Assembly: GCA_022484805.1 (NCBI GenBank)
Contig: JAKVKP010000009.1
Coordinates: forward strand, 1 to 64,000
Source: Streptococcaceae bacterium
GTDB taxonomy: Bacteria; Bacillota; Bacilli; Lactobacillales; Streptococcaceae
Direction: 5' to 3'
DNA length: 64,000 bases
Shown: piece after piece, positions 19,033-28,308 of the stretch
Layout: each line of letters starts with the position of its first letter
How positions within the stretch are numbered: the first letter of the stretch is position 1
Program-made: the position numbers and the translations under genes
Notes under the pieces: model-generated
The model's database searches: none
Told to the model about the DNA's origin: nothing
The model's input: only the letters and a program-made list of their open reading frames with translations

Positions 19033-20058
19033 ATGAGCGGTTTACAATTACTTTGGTTTACTTTGATAGGCATTTTATTCTCAGGCTTCTTCTTTTTAGA
19101 GGGCTTTGACTTTGGAGTAGGAATGTCCGTTCAGACATTAGCAAAAAATGAGGGTGAAAAGGATCAAATTGTTCAAACAATAGGACCGGTTTGGGATGGT
19201 AATGAGGTTTGGCTATTAACGGCTGGGGGTGCGATGTTTGCATCGTTTCCTGCTTGGTATGCATCATTATTTAGTGGCTACTATTTAATTTTATTTGCAA
19301 TTTTATTTGGCTTAATTATAAGGGGTGTTTCATTTGAATTTCGTCATAAAGTACCGAAAGCGCAAAAGCAATTTTGGAATTGGACTTTGACGATTGGTAG
19401 TTTTATTGTACCTTTTTTCTTTGGCTTATTATTTACCAGTATGGTTCATGGTATGCCCATTGATGCAAATGGTAATATGAATGCTGGCTTTGGTGATTAT
19501 TTTAATCTATTTTCACTTGTTGGCGGTGTTGCTCTGACTTTATTGTGCTATTTACACGGTTTAAATTATATTTCATTAAAAACCGAAGGCATAATTCGTG
19601 ATCGTGCAAATCAATATGCAAAAAAGGCTTATCTTGTTTTGTATGTAGGTCTTGTCGTGTTTGTTTTGCTTTTATGGCTACGAACTGATTTCTTCACAAA
19701 GCATTTTATCATTTCTTTGAGTATAGTCGTTTTAATTGTTTTATTAACTGCTTTTGCTAATCTTGCTGTTGTTAAACGTCAGGAATTTACGGCATTCATT
19801 TTAAGTGGCTTAACACTAGTATCACTGGTTGCCTTGTTGTTTACTGGCTTATTCCCACGTGTTTTAATTAGTTCAATTAATCCAGATTTTGATTTATTAA
19901 TTCAAAATGCGTCTTCTAGTCCTTATACATTGAAGATAATGTCAATTATTTCACTTACGATTTTACCTTTTGTTTTAGTTTATACTGGTTGGACTTATTT
20001 TATTTTTAGAAAAAGAATTAAACAACCTGTTTTAACAGAGGGAGTTAAGCATGTTTGA
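19033..20058 (+). CDS. cydB: Cytochrome bd quinol oxidase subunit II
   Basis: The 341-residue membrane protein has the CydB motifs FFLEGFDFGVGM (residues about 21-32) and GPVWDGNEVWLL (near 50-60). It pairs with CydA in the cytoplasmic membrane. Only 2 bp separate it from cydA, and its end overlaps the next gene by 8 nt, so translation is probably coupled. Confidence 0.94.
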   Translation: MSGLQLLWFTLIGILFSGFFFLEGFDFGVGMSVQTLAKNEGEKDQIVQTIGPVWDGNEVWLLTAGGAMFASFPAWYASLFSGYYLILFAILFGLIIRGVSFEFRHKVPKAQKQFWNWTLTIGSFIVPFFFGLLFTSMVHGMPIDANGNMNAGFGDYFNLFSLVGGVALTLLCYLHGLNYISLKTEGIIRDRANQYAKKAYLVLYVGLVVFVLLLWLRTDFFTKHFIISLSIVVLIVLLTAFANLAVVKRQEFTAFILSGLTLVSLVALLFTGLFPRVLISSINPDFDLLIQNASSSPYTLKIMSIISLTILPFVLVYTGWTYFIFRKRIKQPVLTEGVKHV

Positions 20059-21778
20059 CAAAAATGTCTTTAAGATGAGTGGTATCAAACAGGTTTTTGC
20101 TTTGCTTGTGGGGCTTGCTGTCTCACAAGCCTTCTTTATTCTAGGACAAGCCTATTTTTTGGCATCGGTAATTTCTAATTTATGGTCTGGTCAGTCCTTT
20201 AAGAATCAAATGATGCCTATCCTTTTATTTTTTTTATGTTATTTATGTCGCCATTTAGTTACTTTTTTTCGAGATAGGTATTTAGAATCTTATGCGCGTC
20301 AGCAATCTAAGACATTGAGGATTGAACTGCTTGAAAAAATATTTCGAATGGGACCTTTATTGATTCAAAAACACGGCACAGGAAATATCACAACAATGCT
20401 AATTGAAGGTATTCATCAAGTTGAAAATTACCTGCAATTAATTCTCGTTAAAATCATTAATATGTCGATTATTCCAGTCGTCCTTTTAATTGGTATTTTT
20501 ATTTTAGACTGGGAGTCGGGTATTGTTTTACTTTTAGTTTTTCCATTAATCATTATTTTTATGATCATTTTAGGCTACATGGCACAAAGTAAAGCAGACC
20601 GTCAATATCGTACTTTTCAGATTTTATCGAATCACTTTATTGATTCATTGCGTGGTATTGACACCTTGCAACTATTTGGCATTAGTAAGAAATATGAAAA
20701 AAGTATTTATCAAACAAGTGAAAATTTTCGTAAAGCAACGATTAGCACATTGAAAGTAGCCATTTTATCGACCTTTGCCTTAGATTTTTTTACAACATTG
20801 TCTGTGGCGATTGTGGCTGTTTTATTAGGTTTACGGTTATTAGATGGTAATATTTTATTATTTCCTGCGTTAACCACTTTAATTTTGGCACCTGAATACT
20901 TTCTGCCTATTCGTGATTTTGCGAGTGACTACCATGCGACGCTTGATGGTAAGAATGCGATGGCTGAGATGGGGGCAATTATTTCTGAACCAGAAGCTGA
21001 AATTCAACAAATTTCAGTTTCTAATTGGTCGGCTAAAAGCCAAGGTCACTTCAATCAACTTAGCTACAATTATGGCGAAAATTTGGCTTTAAGTGATGTA
21101 TCCTTTTCAATTTCAGGTTTTCAAAAGATTGGTATCGTTGGGATGAGTGGTTCAGGGAAGTCAACGCTAATTAATATAATTAGTGGCTTTTTTCAACCAA
21201 CTCAAGGTGAAATTCAGTTAGATCAAGTAAAGCTTGGCAATTTATCGCAAAAGGATTGGCAGAAACAACTCGCGTATATTCCACAAAGTCCGTATATTTA
21301 TCATCGAAGTTTACGTGAAAATTTGGCATTTTATCATCCAGAAGCCAGTGATGAACAGCTAATGACAGTGATTGAGCAGCTCGATTTGCAAGAATTTTAT
21401 GATGAATTGCCAAGGGGGTTGGATACGATTATTGGTGAGGGTGAACGCAGTCTAAGTGGTGGACAAGCACAGAGAGTCGCCTTAGCTCGAGCGCTATTGG
21501 ATTCAAATCGAAAAGTTTTATTGTTTGATGAGCCAACGGCGCATCTAGATATTGAAACTGAGGTTGCCTTAAAGGCAAAAATGTTGCCCTTGATGGCTAA
21601 TAAACTTGTTTTTTTCGCGACTCATCGCTTGCATTGGATGCGCGAAATGGATTACATTTTGGTACTGGAGCATGGTCGATTGGTTGAATCGGGTACTTAT
21701 AATGAGCTGAAAGCTAAGCAAGGTGCTTTTGCTCGTTTAATACAGGAAATGCGAGGTAATCAGCATGCAGAAGATTAA
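20051..21778 (+). CDS. cydC: CydCD-type ABC exporter, first subunit
   Basis: At 575 residues this half-transporter has about six N-terminal membrane spans and a C-terminal ATPase: Walker A GMSGSGKST, the signature LSGGQAQR and the Walker B region LLFDEPTAHLD. With the next gene it forms the CydCD heterodimer required for assembly of cytochrome bd; the family is linked to thiol export and heme handling. Names follow the B. subtilis cydABCD order. It overlaps both neighbours. Confidence 0.9.
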   Translation: MFDKNVFKMSGIKQVFALLVGLAVSQAFFILGQAYFLASVISNLWSGQSFKNQMMPILLFFLCYLCRHLVTFFRDRYLESYARQQSKTLRIELLEKIFRMGPLLIQKHGTGNITTMLIEGIHQVENYLQLILVKIINMSIIPVVLLIGIFILDWESGIVLLLVFPLIIIFMIILGYMAQSKADRQYRTFQILSNHFIDSLRGIDTLQLFGISKKYEKSIYQTSENFRKATISTLKVAILSTFALDFFTTLSVAIVAVLLGLRLLDGNILLFPALTTLILAPEYFLPIRDFASDYHATLDGKNAMAEMGAIISEPEAEIQQISVSNWSAKSQGHFNQLSYNYGENLALSDVSFSISGFQKIGIVGMSGSGKSTLINIISGFFQPTQGEIQLDQVKLGNLSQKDWQKQLAYIPQSPYIYHRSLRENLAFYHPEASDEQLMTVIEQLDLQEFYDELPRGLDTIIGEGERSLSGGQAQRVALARALLDSNRKVLLFDEPTAHLDIETEVALKAKMLPLMANKLVFFATHRLHWMREMDYILVLEHGRLVESGTYNELKAKQGAFARLIQEMRGNQHAED

Positions 21779-23513
21779 ACTATTTAAGACATTAGAAAAT
21801 GATGTTTGGGTCAAACCTTTTCTTAAGCAATATAAAAAAACTTTATTTCTAGCAATTTGTCTTGGCTTTCTTACCTTTTTCAGTGCGGGTGCTTTAATGT
21901 TTAATTCGGGTTACTTGATTAGTCGAGCAGCATCACTGCCAGAGAATATTTTAATGATTTATATTCCAATTGTTTTAACACGTGCCTTTGGGATTTCTCG
22001 TCCTGTTTTTCGTTATATTGAAAGATTAGTCAGTCATAATTGGGTTTTAAAAATGACTTCTAAATTGAGATTAAAATTATATCAAGTTGTTGAGCAAGAT
22101 GCTATTTTTTTCCAAAGGCATTATCGAATGGGTAATATTTTAGGCTTATTAGCAGAGGATATTAATCATATTCAAAATTTATATCTAAGAACAATTTTCC
22201 CAACAATTATTGCATGGTTGCTTTACTTGTTTATTATTATCGGATTAGGCTTCTTTTCAATATGGTTTGCCTTAGTTATGCTGCTGCTACTGGGAGTGGT
22301 TGTCATTTTGCTGCCAATCGTTAGTGTGCTGGTCAATGGCGCTCGTCAAAATCGACAAAAGCAATTAAAAAATCAACTATATCCTCAATTAACAGATAAT
22401 GTTTTAGGTGTTGGTGATTGGATTTTTAGCCAGCGCACAGAAAGCTATCTTGAAACGCATGAGGTTTTGGAAGCTGAGTTACGCCAAACGAATGAAGTTA
22501 TTCAGTCATTTAATCGCTTTCGCGATTTGATTAATCAATTAATTTTTGGATTAATCACAATTGCATTAATTTATTGGACAAGTGGTTATTTTACTGGTGT
22601 ACGGGGTGGAGAAGCTAATTGGATTGCTGCCTTCGTTTTAACTGTATTTCCTTTGATTGATGCCTTTGCACCGCTATCCAATGCAGCGCAGGAAACTAAT
22701 ACATATGCTGACTCAATTCGACGCTTTAATGATTTGCCTGCTATAAAGGTAAGGCAAGCTCAGTCGTTTAATCTGACATCACCGTTTGAGTTGTCTGTTG
22801 CTGAGGTTAATTTTAAATATACAGAAAATAGTAAATTGATACTCAATCAACTCTCCTTAAAAATTACCCAAGGTGAAAAAATTGGAATTCTAGGTAAGAG
22901 TGGCGCGGGCAAGAGTACCTTAGCATCTTTGCTGCGTGGCGACTTGAAACCAACGTCTGGTCAAATTAATTTAAATGGGATTCCAACCAATCAATTCGGT
23001 GAAGCAATTGCCGACTACATCGGTGTCATCCAGCAAAAGCCATATTTATTTCACACGACAATTGCTAATAATATTCGGATTGGACAAGAAACTGCATCAG
23101 ATGAAGCAATTATTGCTGCGATTCACCGTGTTGGACTTGGATCGCTAATTGATTCGCTACCAGATGGCATTGAAACTATGGTTGATGAGGCGGGGTTGCG
23201 ATTTTCAGGTGGGGAACGTCATCGCTTGGCCTTGGCACGAATTTTACTAAAGGATGTTCCAATTATCATTCTAGATGAGCCAACAGTTGGTCTCGATCCG
23301 ATATCAGAGCAAGCATTATTGAATACTTTTTTTGATGTCTTAAAGGATAAAACGATTATATGGATTACACATCATCTACAGGGTATTGAATTGATGGATC
23401 GTGTCATTTTCATTGAGGATGGCCAATTAGCAATGAATGGTTCTCCTTTGATATTAGAAAAAAATAATCCTAAATTTCAACAGCTTAAAGCCATCGATTT
23501 AGGATTAGATTGA
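21765..23513 (+). CDS. cydD: CydCD-type ABC exporter, second subunit
   Basis: This 582-residue half-transporter has six likely membrane spans and an ATPase with Walker A GKSGAGKST, the signature FSGGERHR and Walker B IIILDEPTVGLD. Its start overlaps the previous gene by 14 nt. Its stop lies 14 bp from the end of the convergent prenyl synthase gene, with no terminator between them, so the two transcripts may run into each other. Confidence 0.9.
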   Translation: MQKIKLFKTLENDVWVKPFLKQYKKTLFLAICLGFLTFFSAGALMFNSGYLISRAASLPENILMIYIPIVLTRAFGISRPVFRYIERLVSHNWVLKMTSKLRLKLYQVVEQDAIFFQRHYRMGNILGLLAEDINHIQNLYLRTIFPTIIAWLLYLFIIIGLGFFSIWFALVMLLLLGVVVILLPIVSVLVNGARQNRQKQLKNQLYPQLTDNVLGVGDWIFSQRTESYLETHEVLEAELRQTNEVIQSFNRFRDLINQLIFGLITIALIYWTSGYFTGVRGGEANWIAAFVLTVFPLIDAFAPLSNAAQETNTYADSIRRFNDLPAIKVRQAQSFNLTSPFELSVAEVNFKYTENSKLILNQLSLKITQGEKIGILGKSGAGKSTLASLLRGDLKPTSGQINLNGIPTNQFGEAIADYIGVIQQKPYLFHTTIANNIRIGQETASDEAIIAAIHRVGLGSLIDSLPDGIETMVDEAGLRFSGGERHRLALARILLKDVPIIILDEPTVGLDPISEQALLNTFFDVLKDKTIIWITHHLQGIELMDRVIFIEDGQLAMNGSPLILEKNNPKFQQLKAIDLGLD

Positions 23514-23527
23514 TTGCTGAGTTCAGA

Positions 23528-24508
23528 TTAATATGGTCTTACTAGTAAATCATTTACTAATTGTTTAAGGTCTGATTGGGCAGCCGAATCTGGAAATTGC
23601 TCTAGAAGTCTAAGCGCATTTTCAGTCAATTGACTAGCAATTTGTCTTGCACGGTCAATACCGCCATACTCAATCACATATTGTGCAATTTTTTCAGCGT
23701 CTTGAGTGGTCAGCCTGTTCCCTTTATTTAAGAGGGGACTGACTGACTCAGGATGTGTTTTTAAAACTAGGAGCAAGGGCAATGTATAGACACCTTGAGC
23801 TAAATCTTCCAGAATTGGTTTTTTGATAATTTTTGTATTGCCGATATAATCGAGGATATCATCGTGAATTTGGAAAGCCATGCCAACATTTTTACCAATC
23901 CGTTGTGCTTTAAATTGAGCTTTAGCATCCATTTTTGCAAATGCGCAGCCTTCAAGGCAGGCGAGTGAAAATAATTCTGCTGTTTTTCCTTTAATACTTC
24001 TAAAGTAGGCATTAATATCAGCATTTTGATTAAAACGGAAACGCATTTGATTAAGTTCACCTAAAAGCAAGGATTTCATCGTTTTGGCATTCAATTCTAA
24101 AAATCGTTTTTCAGTCATGGTTTCAATTAATAAATTGAAAAATTCAGTAAATAGTAAATCACCAGTGTAAACGGCAATATCCTTACCAAACTGCGATTGA
24201 ATTGTTATTGTATTACGTCTTAAGGGCGAATCGTCAATGATATCATCGTGAATGAGAGAAGCCATGTGTAAGATTTCTAAGGAGCTTGCCATTTTAATTC
24301 TTCTTTGATGATCTATATTTTCTTGAGCGCCCAGATAGCTAAATAATAAAAAGAATGCTGGTCGTAAAAGCTTACCACCAGACTGACTAAAGCGGATAAG
24401 TGCTTCGCGGATGGGTTGATTTTGAATTTTTAATTGTTGATTGATACACTCTTGAACTTCGATTAAATTTTCTTGAATTTGAGGATATTTGTCCCAATAA
24501 GTAACCAT
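23528..24508 (-). CDS. Polyprenyl diphosphate synthase (menaquinone side chain)
   Basis: The protein has 326 residues and both aspartate-rich motifs of trans-prenyl synthases, LIHDDIIDD (near residue 88) and QIHDDILDY (near 217), plus GGKLLRPA near residue 45. It builds the long isoprenoid tail used by MenA. It is convergent with cydABCD and divergent from menA, which supports a role in quinone synthesis rather than undecaprenyl or geranylgeranyl synthesis. The chain length cannot be told. Confidence 0.87.
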   Translation of the reverse strand: MVTYWDKYPQIQENLIEVQECINQQLKIQNQPIREALIRFSQSGGKLLRPAFFLLFSYLGAQENIDHQRRIKMASSLEILHMASLIHDDIIDDSPLRRNTITIQSQFGKDIAVYTGDLLFTEFFNLLIETMTEKRFLELNAKTMKSLLLGELNQMRFRFNQNADINAYFRSIKGKTAELFSLACLEGCAFAKMDAKAQFKAQRIGKNVGMAFQIHDDILDYIGNTKIIKKPILEDLAQGVYTLPLLLVLKTHPESVSPLLNKGNRLTTQDAEKIAQYVIEYGGIDRARQIASQLTENALRLLEQFPDSAAQSDLKQLVNDLLVRPY

Positions 24509-24552
24509 TTGTAAATTCCTTTCAAGTACATATTTATTATTGTACCCTATTA

Positions 24553-24582
24553 TTGAAAAATCTTACTAATCATTTGTATATA
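24553..24582 (+). promoter_or_regulatory. Promoter of the menA-like gene
   Basis: TTGAAA (24553-24558) and TATATA (24577-24582) are separated by 18 bp, in the divergent region between the two quinone genes. Confidence 0.5.
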
Positions 24583-24605
24583 ATATAAAGAAAAGAGTTG
24601 ATTAA

Positions 24606-25511
24606 TTGAGTATTTCAGTGTTTTTAGAATTAGTTGAATTTAAAGCCAAAACGGCAAGTGTTCTCCCTTTCTTTATCGGACTTGTTTTTAGTTGGTATAA
24701 TTATCAATCTGTTCATATTGGGTATGTTTTTATTTATTTTGTTGCCATGTTTATTTTCAATATGGCCGTTGATATGCTTGATAATTATAATGATTATCAC
24801 CACGCGACTGATTTACATGATTATCGTGAAAAAACGAATATTATTGGTCGAGAAAATATTTCTTTAAAATTAGTGAAGAATTTAATGATTGGTATGATTG
24901 TGATTTCAGCACTATTAGGAATTGGCTTATCAATGATTGTAGGCTGGCCTTTATTTATTATGGGTATTTATTGTTATCTAATCGGGATTTTTTATTCAAG
25001 TGGACCCAAGCCACTATCAAGTTTACCGCTAGGTGAATTCTTTTCAGGGATAACGATGGGTTTTATGATTTCATTGATTTGTGTCTATATTAATACATAT
25101 TCATTTTTTACTTGGGATTATAAAACAATTTCTGCTATCTTTTTGATTGCATTACCAAACACACTTTGGATTGCCAATTTAATGCTGGCCAACAATATCT
25201 GCGATTTACAAGAAGATGAACTCAATCATCGATATACGCTTGTGCATTATTTAGGACGTAAAAATAGTCTAAAATTGTTTGTCAGTTTAAACTGTTTCGC
25301 CTTGCTAGCAATTTTAATTAGTCCTTTTGTGAAGGTAGCACCCATGACTGTTTTACTGACTTTTTTGATTTTACCAGTTATTATTAAACAAATTAATTTA
25401 TTTATAAAAAAGCAAGTTAAAACTGAAACATTTATTTGTGCAGTGAAAATTTTGGCACTCGGATCGGTAGCGCAAGTGATTAGCTATTTTATTGGTATTT
25501 TTCTATCATAA
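24606..25511 (+). CDS. menA: 1,4-dihydroxy-2-naphthoate prenyltransferase (MenA-like)
   Basis: This 301-residue UbiA-superfamily protein has about nine hydrophobic segments. The first aspartate motif is VDMLDNYNDYHHATD (near residue 57), and a second is NNICDLQEDELNHR (near residue 200). It attaches the prenyl chain to the naphthoate head group in the membrane. The start is TTG 24606, preceded by AAAGAG. No earlier men genes are in the window, so the cell may take up the head group, as described for several lactic acid bacteria and streptococci. Confidence 0.82.
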   Translation: MSISVFLELVEFKAKTASVLPFFIGLVFSWYNYQSVHIGYVFIYFVAMFIFNMAVDMLDNYNDYHHATDLHDYREKTNIIGRENISLKLVKNLMIGMIVISALLGIGLSMIVGWPLFIMGIYCYLIGIFYSSGPKPLSSLPLGEFFSGITMGFMISLICVYINTYSFFTWDYKTISAIFLIALPNTLWIANLMLANNICDLQEDELNHRYTLVHYLGRKNSLKLFVSLNCFALLAILISPFVKVAPMTVLLTFLILPVIIKQINLFIKKQVKTETFICAVKILALGSVAQVISYFIGIFLS

Positions 25512-25581
25512 TCAGCTGTATTTTTGCTGATTAATAACTTCAGCTTTCTTTTTATAAAATAACATTTTTAACAAAAACAAA

Positions 25582-25616
25582 AAAGATAACTAGATAAAAA
25601 TAGTTATCTTTTTTTG
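25582..25616 (+). terminator. Terminator after the menA-like gene
   Basis: AAAGATAACTA and TAGTTATCTTT pair over 11 bp around an AT-rich loop, followed by a T-run. A weaker hairpin AATCAGC/GCTGATT lies directly behind the stop codon. Confidence 0.8.
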
Positions 25617-25650
25617 ATGATTATAATCTGTAAATACATTTTTTTGATTT

Positions 25651-25665
25651 TGATAATCATTATCA
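25651..25665. promoter_or_regulatory. Fur box upstream of the P1B-4 ATPase
   Basis: TGATAATCATTATCA is a perfect 7-1-7 Fur-type palindrome. It lies upstream of the -35 box, its centre about 58 bp before the predicted transcription start. This is a place for an activator rather than a repressor. Confidence 0.8.
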
Positions 25666-25680
25666 TTTAGGCGTTTTTGG

Positions 25681-25709
25681 TTGTTTGAAGACTGAAAGTA
25701 AAGTATACT
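25681..25709 (+). promoter_or_regulatory. Promoter of the P1B-4 ATPase
   Basis: TTGTTT (25681-25686) and TATACT (25704-25709) are separated by 17 bp. Confidence 0.6.
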
Positions 25710-25734
25710 GTAAAAAAATAGAAAAGGTGGCTTT

Positions 25735-27537
25735 ATGAATCATTCTTTAAAATTTAAAATAACAATAATCGCTGGTTTTTTAGCGTTGATTTCTGAATTT
25801 GTGCTGAAACAAAGTAGCTTGGCTTTTTTGATTGTCGTAATTATTGGGGTGTTAATTACTGTTTCAATGTTACTAGAAATGATCAAGACAATTAAGGCTG
25901 GTCGATACGGCGTTGACATTTTAGCGGTAACTGCGATTATAGCAACACTTGTTTTGCAAGAATATTGGGCAAGCTTAATGATTTTGATTATGCTAACTGG
26001 TGGGGATTCTCTGGAGGATTATGCGACTAGAAAAGCTAGTACAGAGCTGAAATCATTATTGGACAATTCACCACAAACAGCCAATCGTTTAGTTGATGGT
26101 AAAATGGTCTCTGTAAAAGTAACAGAGCTATTGGTAGGTGACGAGATGGTCGTCAGACCGGGCGAGGTGATACCAGTTGATGGCCATTTAATTAAAGGAC
26201 AGTCGACTGTGGATGAATCTTCGTTAACTGGAGAGTCTAGGCCGGTAGAAAAGATAGTTGGTGATGAAGTCTTATCAGGTTCGGTTAATGGAGAATCTTC
26301 AATTACGATGGTTGCTGATAAGAGTGCAGCAGATAGTCAATATCAGACGATTATCAACCTGGTCAGATCCTCTGAAAATCAACCTGCCCATTTTGTCAGA
26401 ATGGCTGATCGTTATGCTGTACCATTTACAATTATAGCCTATTTAATTGCTTCAATTGCTTGGTTTGTTTCCAAGGAGCCAATTCGTTTTGCTGAAGTTT
26501 TGGTTGTTGCTTCGCCTTGCCCGTTAATTTTAGCGGCCCCAATCGCTTTAATTTCAGGTATGAGTCGTTCAAGTCGCAATGGGATAATTGTCAAAACAGG
26601 TACGACTTTAGAGCAGCTTTCATTGGCCAAAACAATTGCTTTTGATAAAACAGGTACAATTACTAAAGGAATGCTTGCAGTTGAGAATGTTGTGCCGATT
26701 AATGGTGTCACTCAAGAGAGACTTTTAGAATTGGCAGCGAGTATTGAGCAGGAGTCGACGCATATTCTCGCAAAATCTTTGGTCAATTATGCAAAGCAAT
26801 ATGTTGACTTGAAACCAGCAGAGAATATCGAAGAAATTGTAGGGCATGGTGTGACCGGTAAGATAGACCATAAATGGATTAGCGCCGGAAAAGCATCTTA
26901 TGTAAGTCCTGATGAGAAAATCAAATCAATGCAGCAGACCACAATTTATGTTTCGGAGGAACAAAAATTATTAGGCTATATTACGTTTTCAGATCAAATT
27001 CGTAATGAAGCTAAGGCAACCATTGAACAGATTAGGCATTTAGGCATTAATGAAATTATGATGCTGACGGGTGATCACCAAAGTGTTGCTGATGAGGTTG
27101 GTAGGGCAGTTGGTATTAAAAAAATTTACGCTGGCTGCTTACCTCAAGATAAGACTAAAATTATTGAAGATGTGCCAAAGGCTAAAAGACCAGTGATTAT
27201 GATTGGTGATGGCGTAAATGACAGCCCATCATTAGTCAAAGCAGAAGTTGGCATAGCAATGGGAGCACACGGTGCGACCGCCGCTAGTGAATCAGCGGAT
27301 GCTGTTATTTTAAAAGATAATTTGCAAAAGGTAAGTCAAGTGATTTCGATTTCAAAGGACACAATGCGTATTGCTAAGCAGTCCGTATTAATTGGTATTT
27401 TCATTTGTATCATTCTGATGTTGATAGCTAGTACCGGATTAATTCCTGCCTTATTGGGCGCCGTTTTACAAGAAGCGATTGATTTAGTCTCAATTCTTTC
27501 TTCACTCCGTGCGCGCAAGGAATATGCTATGAAGTAA
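25735..27537 (+). CDS. P1B-4-type metal-exporting ATPase (PfeT/FrvA-like, probable Fe2+ efflux)
   Basis: The 600-residue heavy-metal ATPase has no N-terminal CxxC metal-binding domain. Its membrane metal site reads SPC (Ser260-Pro-Cys262) rather than CPC. The phosphorylation motif DKTGTITKG has Asp304, and [10 protein letters not shown] is the hinge. SPC pumps form the P1B-4 group, which exports Co2+ or Fe2+; known members include B. subtilis PfeT and Listeria FrvA, both tied to Fur and PerR. A perfect Fur box upstream points to iron. Zinc or cobalt export is the alternative. AAAGGTGG precedes ATG 25735. Confidence 0.82.
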   Translation: MNHSLKFKITIIAGFLALISEFVLKQSSLAFLIVVIIGVLITVSMLLEMIKTIKAGRYGVDILAVTAIIATLVLQEYWASLMILIMLTGGDSLEDYATRKASTELKSLLDNSPQTANRLVDGKMVSVKVTELLVGDEMVVRPGEVIPVDGHLIKGQSTVDESSLTGESRPVEKIVGDEVLSGSVNGESSITMVADKSAADSQYQTIINLVRSSENQPAHFVRMADRYAVPFTIIAYLIASIAWFVSKEPIRFAEVLVVASPCPLILAAPIALISGMSRSSRNGIIVKTGTTLEQLSLAKTIAFDKTGTITKGMLAVENVVPINGVTQERLLELAASIEQESTHILAKSLVNYAKQYVDLKPAENIEEIVGHGVTGKIDHKWISAGKASYVSPDEKIKSMQQTTIYVSEEQKLLGYITFSDQIRNEAKATIEQIRHLGINEIMMLTGDHQSVADEVGRAVGIKKIYAGCLPQDKTKIIEDVPKAKRPVIMIGDGVNDSPSLVKAEVGIAMGAHGATAASESADAVILKDNLQKVSQVISISKDTMRIAKQSVLIGIFICIILMLIASTGLIPALLGAVLQEAIDLVSILSSLRARKEYAMK

Positions 27538-27694
27538 GAATATTCAGCTTTTACAACTGCTTGATATTTCAAGAGAATGAGCGATAGATGATAGTCAAAA
27601 ACTTAAACGTGATAATAAAAAACTAATATTACTTTCTAATGATCCGTGTTAGCATATATTTAATTTAACGAATATTGTTTATAAGGAGGTAATT

Positions 27695-28120
27695 ATGGTA
27701 AAGCAGTTGGCGACAATACCACGTCCGTTGGTAAGAGCAAATCAATTTTCAATTGTTATTTTTATTGGTTTAACGTGGTTATTTCACAATGAATTTTTCT
27801 TATTGGTACCGCTATTATCGGGTTTATCAGGCTTAATCTGGCAATTTAATCCAGTCATCGAACTGAGACGATTGACTTTAAGGCTTAATCCCTCTGATTA
27901 TCCTCAGGAAGATAAGTTAGACCAGCGATTTAATCAACGAATTGCAGTAAGTTTATTAACGCTCTCTTTTATCAGTTTTATATTTAATTTTGCATTTTTG
28001 GGTTATTTATTCTCAATTCTAGTCTTCTTAGCAGCTTCAATTGCTCTTTTAGGTTTTTGTATCGGTTGCTTTTTACGATTTCAATATATTCAGTATCGCC
28101 ATAAAAAACAAAGAAAATAA
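27695..28120 (+). CDS. DUF4395-like membrane protein
   Basis: At 141 residues, with four likely membrane segments in two pairs and the N-terminal IPRPLVRANQ, it fits the DUF4395 family, whose function is unknown. AAGGAGG lies 5 nt before ATG 27695. The gene has its own terminator. The 157 bp before it hold no other visible feature. Confidence 0.65.
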   Translation: MVKQLATIPRPLVRANQFSIVIFIGLTWLFHNEFFLLVPLLSGLSGLIWQFNPVIELRRLTLRLNPSDYPQEDKLDQRFNQRIAVSLLTLSFISFIFNFAFLGYLFSILVFLAASIALLGFCIGCFLRFQYIQYRHKKQRK

Positions 28121-28141
28121 AAACTAGAGTATTATCAAGAT

Positions 28142-28174
28142 AAATCGATTTCTTAATTGAAATCGATTTTTTTG
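28142..28174 (+). terminator. Terminator of the DUF4395 gene
   Basis: AAATCGATTTC and GAAATCGATTT pair perfectly over 11 bp around TTAATT, followed by T residues. Confidence 0.9.
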
Positions 28175-28204
28175 ATGCTTCAAAGCTTAGCGGTATAGAC
28201 AGAT

Positions 28205-28234
28205 TTGACGTGATTTTTATTTTTAATTTATAAA
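28205..28234 (+). promoter_or_regulatory. Candidate promoter of the WxL locus
   Basis: TTGACG (28205-28210) and TATAAA (28229-28234) are separated by 18 bp. A second TATAAT at 28275-28280 has no matching -35 and could serve an activator-dependent promoter, for example for the Mga-like protein at the end of the locus. Confidence 0.45.
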
Positions 28235-28308
28235 TAACGAAAATAATAATTAAAAATTTGTATTTTTAAGTTGATATAATAATTTAGGTTTAAGAAAACT
28301 GGAGTTAT

